Source: Candidatus Omnitrophota bacterium
GTDB lineage: Bacteria; Omnitrophota; Gorgyraeia; Gygaellales; Profunditerraquicolaceae
NCBI GenBank assembly: GCA_016867095.1
Contig: VGKK01000033.1
Coordinates: 1-10,713, forward strand
Direction: 5' to 3'
Length of the DNA: 10,713 nt
This document shows, piece by piece, positions 1 through 5,830 of this stretch. A program made the translations under genes and the position numbers. Every line of letters begins with the position of its first letter. Position 1 is the first letter of the stretch. The notes under the pieces were generated by a model. It searched no databases and was not told the DNA's origin. It saw only the letters and a program-made list of their open reading frames with translations.

Positions 1-48
1 AAAATTGTAGAGAAATTGCGCGCTATGTCCCCCCTTTATGAAAAGTAA
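1..48 (+). CDS. C-terminal end of an upstream gene (partial)
   Basis: Frame 1 is open from the window edge to a TAA at 46-48, followed at once by a second stop (TAG in the next codon). The visible residues are KIVEKLRAMSPLYEK. This lysine- and glutamate-rich, helix-like tail is typical of the end of a soluble protein. It is too short to name a family. The call rests on the open frame, the tandem stops and the shared strand with birA, so it remains tentative. Confidence 0.45.
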   Translation, partial: KIVEKLRAMSPLYEK

Positions 49-64
49 TAGCTATACAATTATC

Positions 65-231
65 TGTGTAATGTTAAATGTGTAATGTGTAACGCCGGTG
101 TAACGGCTTTTGTATTTCCGTTACACATTTATTTGCATTACACCCACATTACACGTTACACTTTACCCCGTTAGACCCAGAAAGCCCCGGCCTTTAGGTC
201 GGGGTCTAACGGGGTTTACACATTACACAAA
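65..231. repeat. Palindromic intergenic repeat, copy 1 (GTGTAATG / CATTACAC words)
   Basis: The left part is built of GTGTAA(T/C)G words and the right part of their reverse complements. GTGTAATGTGTAA at 80-92 is perfectly complementary to TTACACATTACAC at 216-228. At the centre GTGTAACGG (98-106) faces CCGTTACAC (118-126) across an 11-base loop. The central TTTTGTATTTCC (108-119) appears as its exact reverse complement in the repeat at 3793-3930, so both are members of one dispersed family in opposite orientations. A second hairpin (166-214) interrupts the right side. The element fills nearly all the space between the upstream gene and birA. I see no transposase, and no T-run that would make it an ordinary terminator. 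Confidence 0.85.
166..214. repeat. GC-rich perfect hairpin nested in the palindromic repeat
   Basis: CCCCGTTAGACCC (166-178) pairs perfectly with GGGTCTAACGGGG (202-214), a 13-bp stem. A competing inner stem, CCCCGGCC (185-192) with GGTCGGGG (197-204), has one G-T pair and a four-base loop, so two folds are mutually exclusive over 202-204. The hairpin is bounded by TTTAC on both sides (162-166 and 215-219). It interrupts word order that is continuous in the other repeat copy, which suggests a later insertion. No T tract follows, so a rho-independent terminator role is not well supported. Confidence 0.75.
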
Positions 232-270
232 ACGACAGCATGCCTTTCTACCCTAAAGGATTATTTTTCT

Positions 271-1227
271 ATGCAAAATAAGATTTTAGATTTTTTAAAA
301 AGAAAGCCGGATTATGTCTCGGGCGACCAGGTCAGCCACCGCCTGGGAATCAGCCGCCAGGCATTATGGAAACACATCCAGGAACTTAAAGACACCGGCT
401 ATGATATCGTGGCCGTGCCGCATTTGGGTTACCGCCTGCTCTCTTGCCCGGATAGATTATTGCCCGGCGAAATATCCCAGCACCTTAATACCAGGTTTAT
501 GGGCAGGAAGATTTATTATTTTGACCAGGTTTCTTCAACAATGGATATGGCGATGGGCTTGGGATTAAAGTGCGCGCCCGAAGGCACGCTGGTTTTGGCA
601 GAGGGCCAGGCTAAGGGCAGGGGCAGGTTAGGCAGGGCGTGGTTTTCGCCTAAATATAAAGGCCTATACTTCTCAGTGATTTTAAGGCCAAAGATTCTGC
701 CGTCCCAGGCATCCATACTTACGCTTTTTTCCGCGGTCAGTATCTGCGAGGCGATAAAAGAGGCGGTGGGCGAGGATGCGCAAATAAAATGGCCGAATGA
801 TATCTTAATCCATCATAGAAAATTAGGCGGGATATTGACCGAGTTGAACGCGGAGATGGACGAGGTGCGTTTTGTGGTGGTCGGCATCGGCCTGAATGTG
901 AATAATGACAAAAAGACACTATGCAGCGGAGCGGTTTCCCTGAAAGAGAAGAAGAAGGAAAATATCAACCGCGTAGAATTGCTTAAGGAGATATTGCGTA
1001 AAATGGAGGCAAATTATTTAGTCTTTAAGGCGCAGGGCGGCGCCCCGATATTGGAAAAATGGCGCGATTATAATATTACCCTGGGGAAAAGGATAAAGGT
1101 TTTTTCCCACCGCAGGCTTATAGAGGGCGTGGCCGTTGATATTGACAGAGACGGCGGGCTCCTGGTAAGAAATGATTCCGGCCTGACGCAGAAAGTCACT
1201 GCAGGCGACCTATCGCATTGCCGGTAA
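271..1227 (+). CDS. birA: BirA: biotin--[acetyl-CoA-carboxylase] ligase and biotin repressor
   Basis: This 318-residue protein activates biotin to biotinyl-5'-AMP and attaches it to the biotin carrier protein of acetyl-CoA carboxylase. An N-terminal helix-turn-helix (about residues 5-55, with GISRQALWKHIQEL at 26-39) makes it the bifunctional, DNA-binding type. The catalytic part shows the biotin/ATP loop GRGRLGR (116-122), KWPND (173-177), KLGGILTE (184-191) and GIGLNVN (205-211). The last 50 or so residues fit the small C-terminal SH3-like domain. Length matches E. coli BirA. AAAGGA at 255-260, ten bases before the ATG, supports this start. Because it has the HTH it should have DNA targets, and a good operator candidate begins at its own stop codon (1226-1260). 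Confidence 0.95.
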   Translation: MQNKILDFLKRKPDYVSGDQVSHRLGISRQALWKHIQELKDTGYDIVAVPHLGYRLLSCPDRLLPGEISQHLNTRFMGRKIYYFDQVSSTMDMAMGLGLKCAPEGTLVLAEGQAKGRGRLGRAWFSPKYKGLYFSVILRPKILPSQASILTLFSAVSICEAIKEAVGEDAQIKWPNDILIHHRKLGGILTELNAEMDEVRFVVVGIGLNVNNDKKTLCSGAVSLKEKKKENINRVELLKEILRKMEANYLVFKAQGGAPILEKWRDYNITLGKRIKVFSHRRLIEGVAVDIDRDGGLLVRNDSGLTQKVTAGDLSHCR

Positions 1228-1260
1228 TGTAAACTAAAAATTGATTACAGGTTGACAATT
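1226..1260. promoter_or_regulatory. Candidate BirA (biotin) operator
   Basis: TGTAAAC (1228-1234) and GTTGACA (1251-1257) form an inverted repeat, with 6 of 7 positions complementary and 16 bases between the AAC and GTT edges. With flanks it reads AATGTAAAC-N16-GTTGACAATT. Known BirA operators have TTGTWAAC-type half-sites in inverted orientation at about this spacing, so arrangement and sequence both fit. The right half overlaps the -35 box of the promoter at 1252-1279, a position suited to repression. It lies at the stop codon of birA, which encodes a repressor-type BirA. The family match is from memory of the consensus, not a computed score. Confidence 0.55.
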
Positions 1261-1279
1261 ACCCGTTACGTTTTATAAT
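1252..1279 (+). promoter_or_regulatory. Perfect-consensus sigma-70 promoter
   Basis: TTGACA (1252-1257), a 16-base spacer and TATAAT (1274-1279) match the consensus at all twelve positions. Transcription would start near 1286, at or just before the ATG of the damaged receptor gene, so its message would have had almost no leader (from 1286) or about 12 bases (from the ATG at 1298). The -35 box lies inside the BirA operator candidate. CGTTACG occurs at both 1264-1270 and 1301-1307, flanking the -10 box; this may be chance. Confidence 0.75.
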
Positions 1280-1285
1280 AGGCCT

Positions 1286-1659
1286 ATGCCTAGAGTGATG
1301 CGTTACGGGTTAATTTTTATCGGCGCCCTATTGGCTGGTGTTAATTCTGCCGCAGCCAAAGATAACCCCGCGTTAGATTTAGAAACAATGCTCCTATTCC
1401 GTACGGCAACCGCTATATAAATAAGGATACGGAGAAATTGGAGCGCAGCTTTTCGGGTTAAGCTATAAGAAGAAGCCCCAGCGCGACGGCTGGCCGCTTT
1501 TTCATACACGCTTTTCCTGGCAAGTCAAGTCTGGCCTCCAGGCTTTTTTAAATATCACCAACCTGTTTAATGTTGAATATCAGGAAATTGAAGGCATCCC
1601 TCAGCCGGGAAGATGGATTGAGGCAATGGATTGAGGCGGGCATAAAGACAAGGTTTTGA
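1286..1659 (+). pseudogene. TonB-dependent outer-membrane receptor relic (internally deleted and frameshifted)
   Basis: The start (ATG 1286 or in-frame ATG 1298) encodes a clear signal peptide: two Arg, then the hydrophobic stretch YGLIFIGALLAGV, then the cleavage-like NSAAA. It continues as KDNPALDLETMLL, reminiscent of a TonB-box region, and hits a stop at 1418-1420. A second frame (from about 1390) gives APIPYGNRYINKDTEKLE and stops at 1458-1460. A third frame (from 1425) gives FHTRFSW, NITNLFNVEYQ and IPQPGRWIEA, which is the characteristic end of TonB-dependent receptor barrels of the BtuB type. A 13-bp tandem duplication then shifts the frame. Without it the end reads GRWIEAGIKTRF and stops at 1657-1659, with the terminal Phe typical of outer-membrane barrels. 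Intact receptors are about 600 residues or more, so most of the plug and barrel is gone. Confidence 0.8.
1613..1637 (+). repeat. 13-bp tandem duplication in the receptor relic
   Basis: ATGGATTGAGGC occurs at 1613-1624 and again at 1626-1637, one base apart, a 13-bp period. Removing one unit restores the frame to the natural Phe-terminated receptor C-terminus, so the duplication is itself an inactivating change. It is not the only lesion, because two earlier frame changes and a large internal deletion are also present. Confidence 0.8.
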
Positions 1660-1673
1660 ATTTATGGTATAAT
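1645..1673 (+). promoter_or_regulatory. Extended -10 promoter for mnmA
   Basis: TGGTATAAT (1665-1673) is an extended -10 element with a perfect TATAAT hexamer. The region 17 bases upstream (AAGACA, 1645-1650) matches the -35 consensus at four of six positions. Transcription would start near 1680, only about three bases before the mnmA ATG. This implies a nearly leaderless message and agrees with the lack of a Shine-Dalgarno sequence there. The promoter overlaps the last codons of the receptor relic. Confidence 0.55.
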
Positions 1674-1682
1674 TTAAAAATT

Positions 1683-2783
1683 ATGCAGAAACGCGTGGTA
1701 GTAGCGATGAGCGGGGGAGTGGATTCTGCGGTGGCCGCGGCTTTATTACAAAGGCAAGGCTATGAAGTTATCGGCATTACGATATGTTTTAATCTGGCCG
1801 ATTCTCCAAAAAAGAGGCCGGGATGCTGCAGTTTTCAGGGGATAGAAGATGCCCGTAAGGTAGCGCATAAATTAGGGATAAGGCACTATGTCTTAAATAT
1901 GCAGAAGAAATTGGAGGAATTTGTCATCGGGGATTTTTGTCAAGAGTATCTCGGGGGCCGCACTCCTAACCCCTGCGTCAGGTGCAATCAATATATTAAA
2001 TTCGGCGTTTTATTAAAAAAGGCGCTTTCTTTGAATGCGGACTACTTGGCTACCGGCCATTATGCGCGTATAGAAAGGTCGCCACGTCGCCACGTCGCCA
2101 CGTCACCAACATATTTATTGAAGAAAGGCAGGGATAAATTTAAGGACCAGTCGTATTTTTTATACCGGCTGAACCAAAACCAGCTTAAACATATAATTTT
2201 TCCGCTGGGTAATTATACGAAGGAAGAGGTGCGTAAATTAGCGCGCGGGTTTGGCCTGGCGGTAGCGGATAAATTAGCCAGCCAGGAGATTTGTTTTTTA
2301 GCCGGCGGAGATTATCGTGGATTTTTAAAAGAAAGATTACGCGGATTAAGGGCCGCGGGCCCAAAGCCCGGCCCGGTTATGGATAAACAAGGTAATATCC
2401 TTGGCCAGCATAAGGGGATTGCCTTTTATACTATTGGCCAGCGTGAAGGCTTAGGCATCTCTAGCGGGCAGGCTTTATATGTAACCCGGATAGACCCCAA
2501 GAATAATAGTATTATGGTAGGCGCCAAAGAGGACGCCTGCAGCAGGGAATTTTGGGTTAAGGAACCGCACTTTATTGCCAAAGAATTAAAAAAGAAGGTT
2601 GCTGTTAAGGTCAGAATAAGATATAATCACAGGCAAGCTTGGGCGCAAATCGCGCCCGGGAAAAACAGGATTAAGGTTTGTTTTAGAAAGCCGCAGTTTG
2701 CCGCCACTGCCGGACAATCCGCTGTTTTCTATGATAAAGATATAGTATTGGGCGGCGGTATAATTGATGAAGTTTTAGCTTAA
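1683..2783 (+). CDS. mnmA: MnmA: tRNA-specific 2-thiouridylase
   Basis: MnmA adenylates and thiolates uridine 34 of the Lys, Glu and Gln tRNAs to make 2-thiouridine, taking sulfur from a persulfide relay. In 366 residues it shows the ATP PP-loop SGGVDS (10-15), the catalytic Cys98 in GRTPNPCVRCN and the second catalytic Cys204 in ASQEICFLAGGDY. It also has TGHYARIE before the tRNA-binding loop, KDQSYFLYRL, and YTIGQREGLG leading into the C-terminal beta domains. An upstream in-frame ATG (1656) exists, but family proteins begin at MQKRVVVAMSGG, and the -10 box at 1668-1673 would lie inside the longer version, so 1683 is chosen. There is no Shine-Dalgarno sequence. The unusual RSPRRHVATSP segment (132-142) is encoded by an 8-bp tandem repeat and sits where relatives have a short variable loop. 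Confidence 0.95.
   Translation: MQKRVVVAMSGGVDSAVAAALLQRQGYEVIGITICFNLADSPKKRPGCCSFQGIEDARKVAHKLGIRHYVLNMQKKLEEFVIGDFCQEYLGGRTPNPCVRCNQYIKFGVLLKKALSLNADYLATGHYARIERSPRRHVATSPTYLLKKGRDKFKDQSYFLYRLNQNQLKHIIFPLGNYTKEEVRKLARGFGLAVADKLASQEICFLAGGDYRGFLKERLRGLRAAGPKPGPVMDKQGNILGQHKGIAFYTIGQREGLGISSGQALYVTRIDPKNNSIMVGAKEDACSREFWVKEPHFIAKELKKKVAVKVRIRYNHRQAWAQIAPGKNRIKVCFRKPQFAATAGQSAVFYDKDIVLGGGIIDEVLA
2078..2109 (+). repeat. 8-bp tandem repeat inside mnmA
   Basis: GTCGCCAC occurs three times without interruption (2078-2085, 2086-2093, 2094-2101), followed by a degenerate fourth unit GTCACCAA (2102-2109). Three units equal 24 bases, so the frame is kept although the unit is not a multiple of three. 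It encodes the arginine- and histidine-containing segment at residues 132-143, between ATGHYARIE and YLLKKG, a surface loop that varies in the family. Gain or loss of one unit would break the gene; gain or loss of three would not. Confidence 0.9.
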
Positions 2784-2789
2784 CGTAAT

Positions 2790-2840
2790 TATAATAATCT
2801 CCAGGGTACAGTTACAATCTCGGGTTTAAAAACGGTACCC
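2790..2840 (+). promoter_or_regulatory. Possible nadA promoter region with an inverted repeat
   Basis: The 82-base gap before nadA has TATAAT at 2790-2795, but the best upstream hexamer (TTGATG, 2764-2769) is 20 bases away, longer than usual. Downstream, GGGTAC (2804-2809) and GTACCC (2835-2840) form an inverted repeat. CGGGT (2821-2825) with ACCCG (2837-2841) gives an alternative short hairpin. I recognise no known NAD-responsive operator. A transcriptional start or small regulatory hairpin here is possible only. Confidence 0.2.
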
Positions 2841-2865
2841 GATTGGATTTGCAAACGGTGCTAAA

Positions 2866-3783
2866 ATGAAGAGGGAATTTAATGATTTGTCGGGAAAAAT
2901 CAGGGAATTAAAGAAAAAGCGCGACGCCATTATTTTGGTGCACAATTATCAGCTTCCCGAGGTCCAGGACGTGGCGGATTACCGGGGAGATTCCCTGGAG
3001 TTGAGCCGTATTGCCGCCAAAACCGAAGCCAAGGTGATTATTTTTTGCGGGGTGCATTTTATGGCGGAAACCGCCTCCATTCTTTGCCCGGATAAAAAAG
3101 TAATTATGCCTGATGTTAACGCCGGCTGTCCTATGGCAAATATGATTAATGCCGAGCAGCTGAGAAAATTAAAAAAGGAGCACCCTAAGGCCGTGGTAGT
3201 CGGCTATGTTAATACTTCGGCCGAGGTAAAGGCGGAGTTAGATGTTTGCTGCACCTCTACCAATGCCGTGGCCGTAGTCAACGCCTTAATTAAGGAAGAA
3301 GAGATTATTTTTGTGCCGGATAAATACCTGGCAGATTATGTTTCTAAGCACACCCATAAGAAGCTTATCTCCTGGAATGGCTTTTGCCCCACGCACGTAA
3401 AAATCCTGCCCGAAGACATAAAAAGAGAGAAAAAATTTCATCCTCAAGCCAAGGTAATGGTGCATCCGGAGTGCCTGCCGCAAGTAGTGGCCTTGGCGGA
3501 CGAAGTGCTTTCTACCAGTAAAATGTGCCAGTTTGCCAAAGAAACCAGCGCCAAAGAGATAATTGTCGGCACTGAGGTGGGGTTGATTTACCGGTTAAAA
3601 AAAGATAATCCGGCAAAGGAATTTTATCCCGCGTCAGAGGCCGCGGTTTGCCCGAATATGAAGCGCGCCACTCAGGAGAAGATTCTTTGGGCATTAGAAG
3701 AGCTTAAGGAAGAAGTAGAGGTTCCCGATAGTATCCGCCTGCGCGCCAGGAAGGCCATTGACCGGATGCTGCAAATAGTCTGA
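2866..3783 (+). CDS. nadA: NadA: quinolinate synthase ([4Fe-4S])
   Basis: NadA condenses iminoaspartate with dihydroxyacetone phosphate to form quinolinate, the precursor of NAD. The 305-residue protein matches the short form of the family. The three cluster-ligand cysteines are present: Cys88 in NAGCPMA, Cys174 in NGFCPTH and Cys262 in AVCPNMK. Other family blocks are VHNYQLPEVQDVAD (25-38), GDSLELS (41-47), CGVHFMAETA (61-70) and VHPEC (199-203). NadB (L-aspartate oxidase) and NadC, the usual partners, are not in the window. No Shine-Dalgarno sequence precedes the ATG, and family homology begins soon after this start. Downstream is the palindromic repeat at 3793-3930. Confidence 0.95.
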   Translation: MKREFNDLSGKIRELKKKRDAIILVHNYQLPEVQDVADYRGDSLELSRIAAKTEAKVIIFCGVHFMAETASILCPDKKVIMPDVNAGCPMANMINAEQLRKLKKEHPKAVVVGYVNTSAEVKAELDVCCTSTNAVAVVNALIKEEEIIFVPDKYLADYVSKHTHKKLISWNGFCPTHVKILPEDIKREKKFHPQAKVMVHPECLPQVVALADEVLSTSKMCQFAKETSAKEIIVGTEVGLIYRLKKDNPAKEFYPASEAAVCPNMKRATQEKILWALEELKEEVEVPDSIRLRARKAIDRMLQIV

Positions 3784-3792
3784 GATAAATAC

Positions 3793-3930
3793 TGTGTAAA
3801 GTGTAATGTGTAAAGTGTAATGTGGGTGTAACGCAAAAGATTGTGTAATGGAAATACAAAAAAACAAAGTTTTTGCATTACACATAGAACCATTACACCA
3901 GCATTACACATTACACAATTAACATTACAC
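3793..3930. repeat. Palindromic intergenic repeat, copy 2 (inverted relative to copy 1)
   Basis: The left half carries GTGTAATG/GTGTAAAG words and the right half CATTACAC words. GTGTAATGTGTAA (3801-3813) pairs with TTACACATTACAC (3904-3916). GTGTAATGG (3843-3851) pairs with CCATTACAC (3890-3898), and its first eight bases can instead pair with CATTACAC (3876-3883). The central GGAAATACAAAA (3850-3861) is the exact reverse complement of the core of the repeat at 65-231, and alignable words run along nearly the whole length of both. It fills the nadA-rluA gap and stops seven bases before the rluA-family ATG. An open frame happens to run through it from a TTG at 3841 into that gene. Confidence 0.85.
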
Positions 3931-3936
3931 AAAATT

Positions 3937-4563
3937 ATGAATATTCCAATCATTTACGAAGATGATTGGTTTTTGGTCGTGGATAAGCCCGCGGGATTAG
4001 TAACTATACCTACGCCGAGAAAAGAATCGCGCACCTTAACCAGCGTTCTGAACGCGGACTTGGCGCAAAAGGCCATAGCATACCGCCTGCACCCCTGCCA
4101 TCGTTTAGACCGGCAGACCTCAGGTTTAATTATTTACGCCAAGGGAAAGTCCAGCCAGAGAATGATGATGGATGAGTTTAGGCAGAAAAGAGTTAAAAAG
4201 GTATATCTTGCTTTTGTGCAGGGGGCTTTAGCTAAAAACCAGGGCGAAATAAAAACGCCTATTGAGGGCCAGGCAGCGGTTACGCAATACCGGGTTATCC
4301 AGAAAAGAAAGGGCTTTACCATTTTAGAGGCCAGGCCCCTTACCGGCCGCACGAATCAATTAAGGATACATTTTAAGGCTATCGGCCATCCCATATTAGG
4401 CGATACTAAATTCGCCCTGCGCCGGGAGTTTAAAGTTAAAGCCAGGCGCCTGTGTCTGCATGCCCGGGCCTTAGAATTTATTCATCCCATAAATAAAAAA
4501 ATAATTTCTCTGCGCGCAGAGTTACCTAAAGACTTGCAGGAATTTTTGGGGATACCCTTGTGA
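3937..4563 (+). CDS. RluA-family RNA pseudouridine synthase
   Basis: The 208-residue protein is the catalytic domain of the RluA family, which isomerises uridine to pseudouridine in rRNA or tRNA. HRLDRQTSGL (55-64) holds the catalytic Asp58, and RPLTGRTNQLRIH (133-145) followed by GHPILGD (150-156) is the family's C-terminal signature. It has no N-terminal S4 RNA-binding domain, unlike RluC and RluD, and resembles the short RluA-type members. The target base cannot be told from sequence. The start at 3937 is chosen because family homology (YEDDWFLVVDKPAG) begins at residue 7 and anything upstream is repeat DNA. No Shine-Dalgarno sequence is visible. It lies 25 bases before the transporter gene and may lead that operon. 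Confidence 0.9.
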   Translation: MNIPIIYEDDWFLVVDKPAGLVTIPTPRKESRTLTSVLNADLAQKAIAYRLHPCHRLDRQTSGLIIYAKGKSSQRMMMDEFRQKRVKKVYLAFVQGALAKNQGEIKTPIEGQAAVTQYRVIQKRKGFTILEARPLTGRTNQLRIHFKAIGHPILGDTKFALRREFKVKARRLCLHARALEFIHPINKKIISLRAELPKDLQEFLGIPL

Positions 4564-4588
4564 ATAGATTCAAAGAAGTCCCTAAAAT

Positions 4589-5830
4589 ATGAATAGAGAG
4601 AAGATAAAAAATATATCTGTAATCCTGTCCTGGGCTACATACGACCTCTCCAACCAGTTTTTCGCCCTGAATATCGTTTCTCTGTATTTTGTGCGCTGGC
4701 TGACCCTGGAAAGACAACAGCCGGAGATTTTTTACAGCTTATCTTTCGGCATCTCCACATTTTTTGTGGCTATTTTGGGGATAATTCTCGGCGCTGTTTC
4801 TGATGCCGCCGCCAGGCGCCGGCCGTTTCTGGCCTATTTAACATTACTCTCCATTATTTTTACCATGCTTTTAGGCAGGGATAATATTTTTTTCGCCCTG
4901 TTATTTTTTGCCATTGCCAATTTTGGCTGCCAGACCGCCATTGTTTTTTATAATGCCCTGATGGCAGGCATCGCCCCGCCGGATAAAATTGGCCTGGTTT
5001 CCGGCTTGGGAAAGATGTTCGGATATACCGGCGCTATTTTGGCATTGTATATCTTTAAGCCCATAGTCCTTGCCAGCGGCTACCGGGCTACTTTTTTGCC
5101 TACCGGCCTTTTATTCTTATTTTTTTCTCTGCCCTGCCTGATTTTCGTGAAAGATAAAAACCCCAAGGCAAAAATAGGACTGCCGCGTTATTTTAAAAAG
5201 GAAGGCCTGACGGAAATTTTTCAGAGCTTGCGGGGGAGCGTTTCCGGCGCGCAGAGTTTTCCCGGGCTATCGGATTTTTTAAAGGCCGCGTTTTTCGGCT
5301 TGTGCGCGGTTAACGCGATTATTCTTTTTATGTCTATATATGCCAGCCGGGTTTTTAAATTAGGTGAGGCGCAGGTGATTAACTTGATTACTTTCTCTAC
5401 TTTTTTTGCCATGGCCGGCAGTTTTTTTTCCGGAGTAATTAGCGATTACTTAGGGGCTAAGCGCATCTTAAGCGCCGTCTTTATACTTTGGATAATTGCT
5501 TTTTTGGGCGGCGCGCTGGCTAAAGATATTCATTTCTACTGGGTTATCGGCGCGCTAAGCGGCGTGGCCCTGGGCGCGACCTGGGTGGTCGGCCGCGCCA
5601 TGGTGATAAAGCTGGTGCCGCCTGAGAAAATCGGCGAGGTATTTGGTTTATATAACCTGGTCGGTTATATTGCCGCGGTAGTGGGGGCAATTTTTTGGGG
5701 GTTGATAGTGTTATTGTTTAAACAATACGGCGAATGGGGATACCGCGCGGCGCTATTAAGTTTAGTTTTATTTATGACGCTGGGCCTGATTTTTCTTTTG
5801 CGCCTGCCGGACAGGGGAAAAACCCGATGA
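4589..5830 (+). CDS. MFS transporter, Atg22/UMF1-like
   Basis: This 413-residue protein is hydrophobic along most of its length and fits twelve membrane helices, with a polar central loop (about 187-230). SWATYDLSNQFFALNI (14-29) in helix 1 and YNALMAGIAPPDKIGLVSGL (121-140) are characteristic of the UMF1/Atg22-like branch. The MFS loop motifs GAVSDAAARRRPF (68-80) and SGVISDYLGAKR (281-292) are both present. Yeast Atg22 is linked to amino-acid efflux from the vacuole; substrates of bacterial members are mostly unknown. Its stop overlaps the start of the acyl-transfer fusion gene by four bases (ATGA), so the two are likely made together. By analogy with E. coli LplT-Aas it might move lysophospholipids across the membrane, but it does not look like LplT itself. 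A weak AAAGAAG lies ten bases before the start. Confidence 0.85.
   Translation: MNREKIKNISVILSWATYDLSNQFFALNIVSLYFVRWLTLERQQPEIFYSLSFGISTFFVAILGIILGAVSDAAARRRPFLAYLTLLSIIFTMLLGRDNIFFALLFFAIANFGCQTAIVFYNALMAGIAPPDKIGLVSGLGKMFGYTGAILALYIFKPIVLASGYRATFLPTGLLFLFFSLPCLIFVKDKNPKAKIGLPRYFKKEGLTEIFQSLRGSVSGAQSFPGLSDFLKAAFFGLCAVNAIILFMSIYASRVFKLGEAQVINLITFSTFFAMAGSFFSGVISDYLGAKRILSAVFILWIIAFLGGALAKDIHFYWVIGALSGVALGATWVVGRAMVIKLVPPEKIGEVFGLYNLVGYIAAVVGAIFWGLIVLLFKQYGEWGYRAALLSLVLFMTLGLIFLLRLPDRGKTR

Noticed and set aside
166..214. Rho-independent terminator for the upstream gene
   Set aside because: The stem is strong but is followed by TTTACACA rather than a T-run, and it lies more than 100 bases past the stop codon.
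65..231. CRISPR array
   Set aside because: The words are short, irregularly spaced and present in both orientations; there are no unique spacers of constant length and no cas genes.
1228..1300. Cobalamin riboswitch ahead of the BtuB-like relic
   Set aside because: Too little sequence lies between birA and the relic's start, and no B12-box-like element is visible; a BirA operator fits better.
1303..1509. Minus-strand open frame of 68 codons opposite the receptor relic
   Set aside because: It is antisense to clear signal-peptide and receptor remnants, has no recognisable family features, and its openness is explained by the opposite strand.
1656..1682. Upstream ATG giving nine extra residues on MnmA
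   Set aside because: It overlaps the extended -10 promoter and the relic's last codons, while family proteins start at the later Met.
3841..3936. N-terminal extension of the RluA-family protein from a TTG inside the repeat
   Set aside because: The 32 extra residues are repeat-encoded and family homology begins just after the ATG at 3937.
3672..3953. Minus-strand open frames across the end of nadA and the palindromic repeat
   Set aside because: Their residues come from translating repeat words and nadA in antisense; there is no start signal or family resemblance.
5734..5826. Longer start for the acyl-transfer fusion, inside the transporter gene
   Set aside because: The ATG at 5827 overlaps the transporter stop as ATGA, has a purine-rich site upstream, and is followed directly by the normal start of the adenylating domain.
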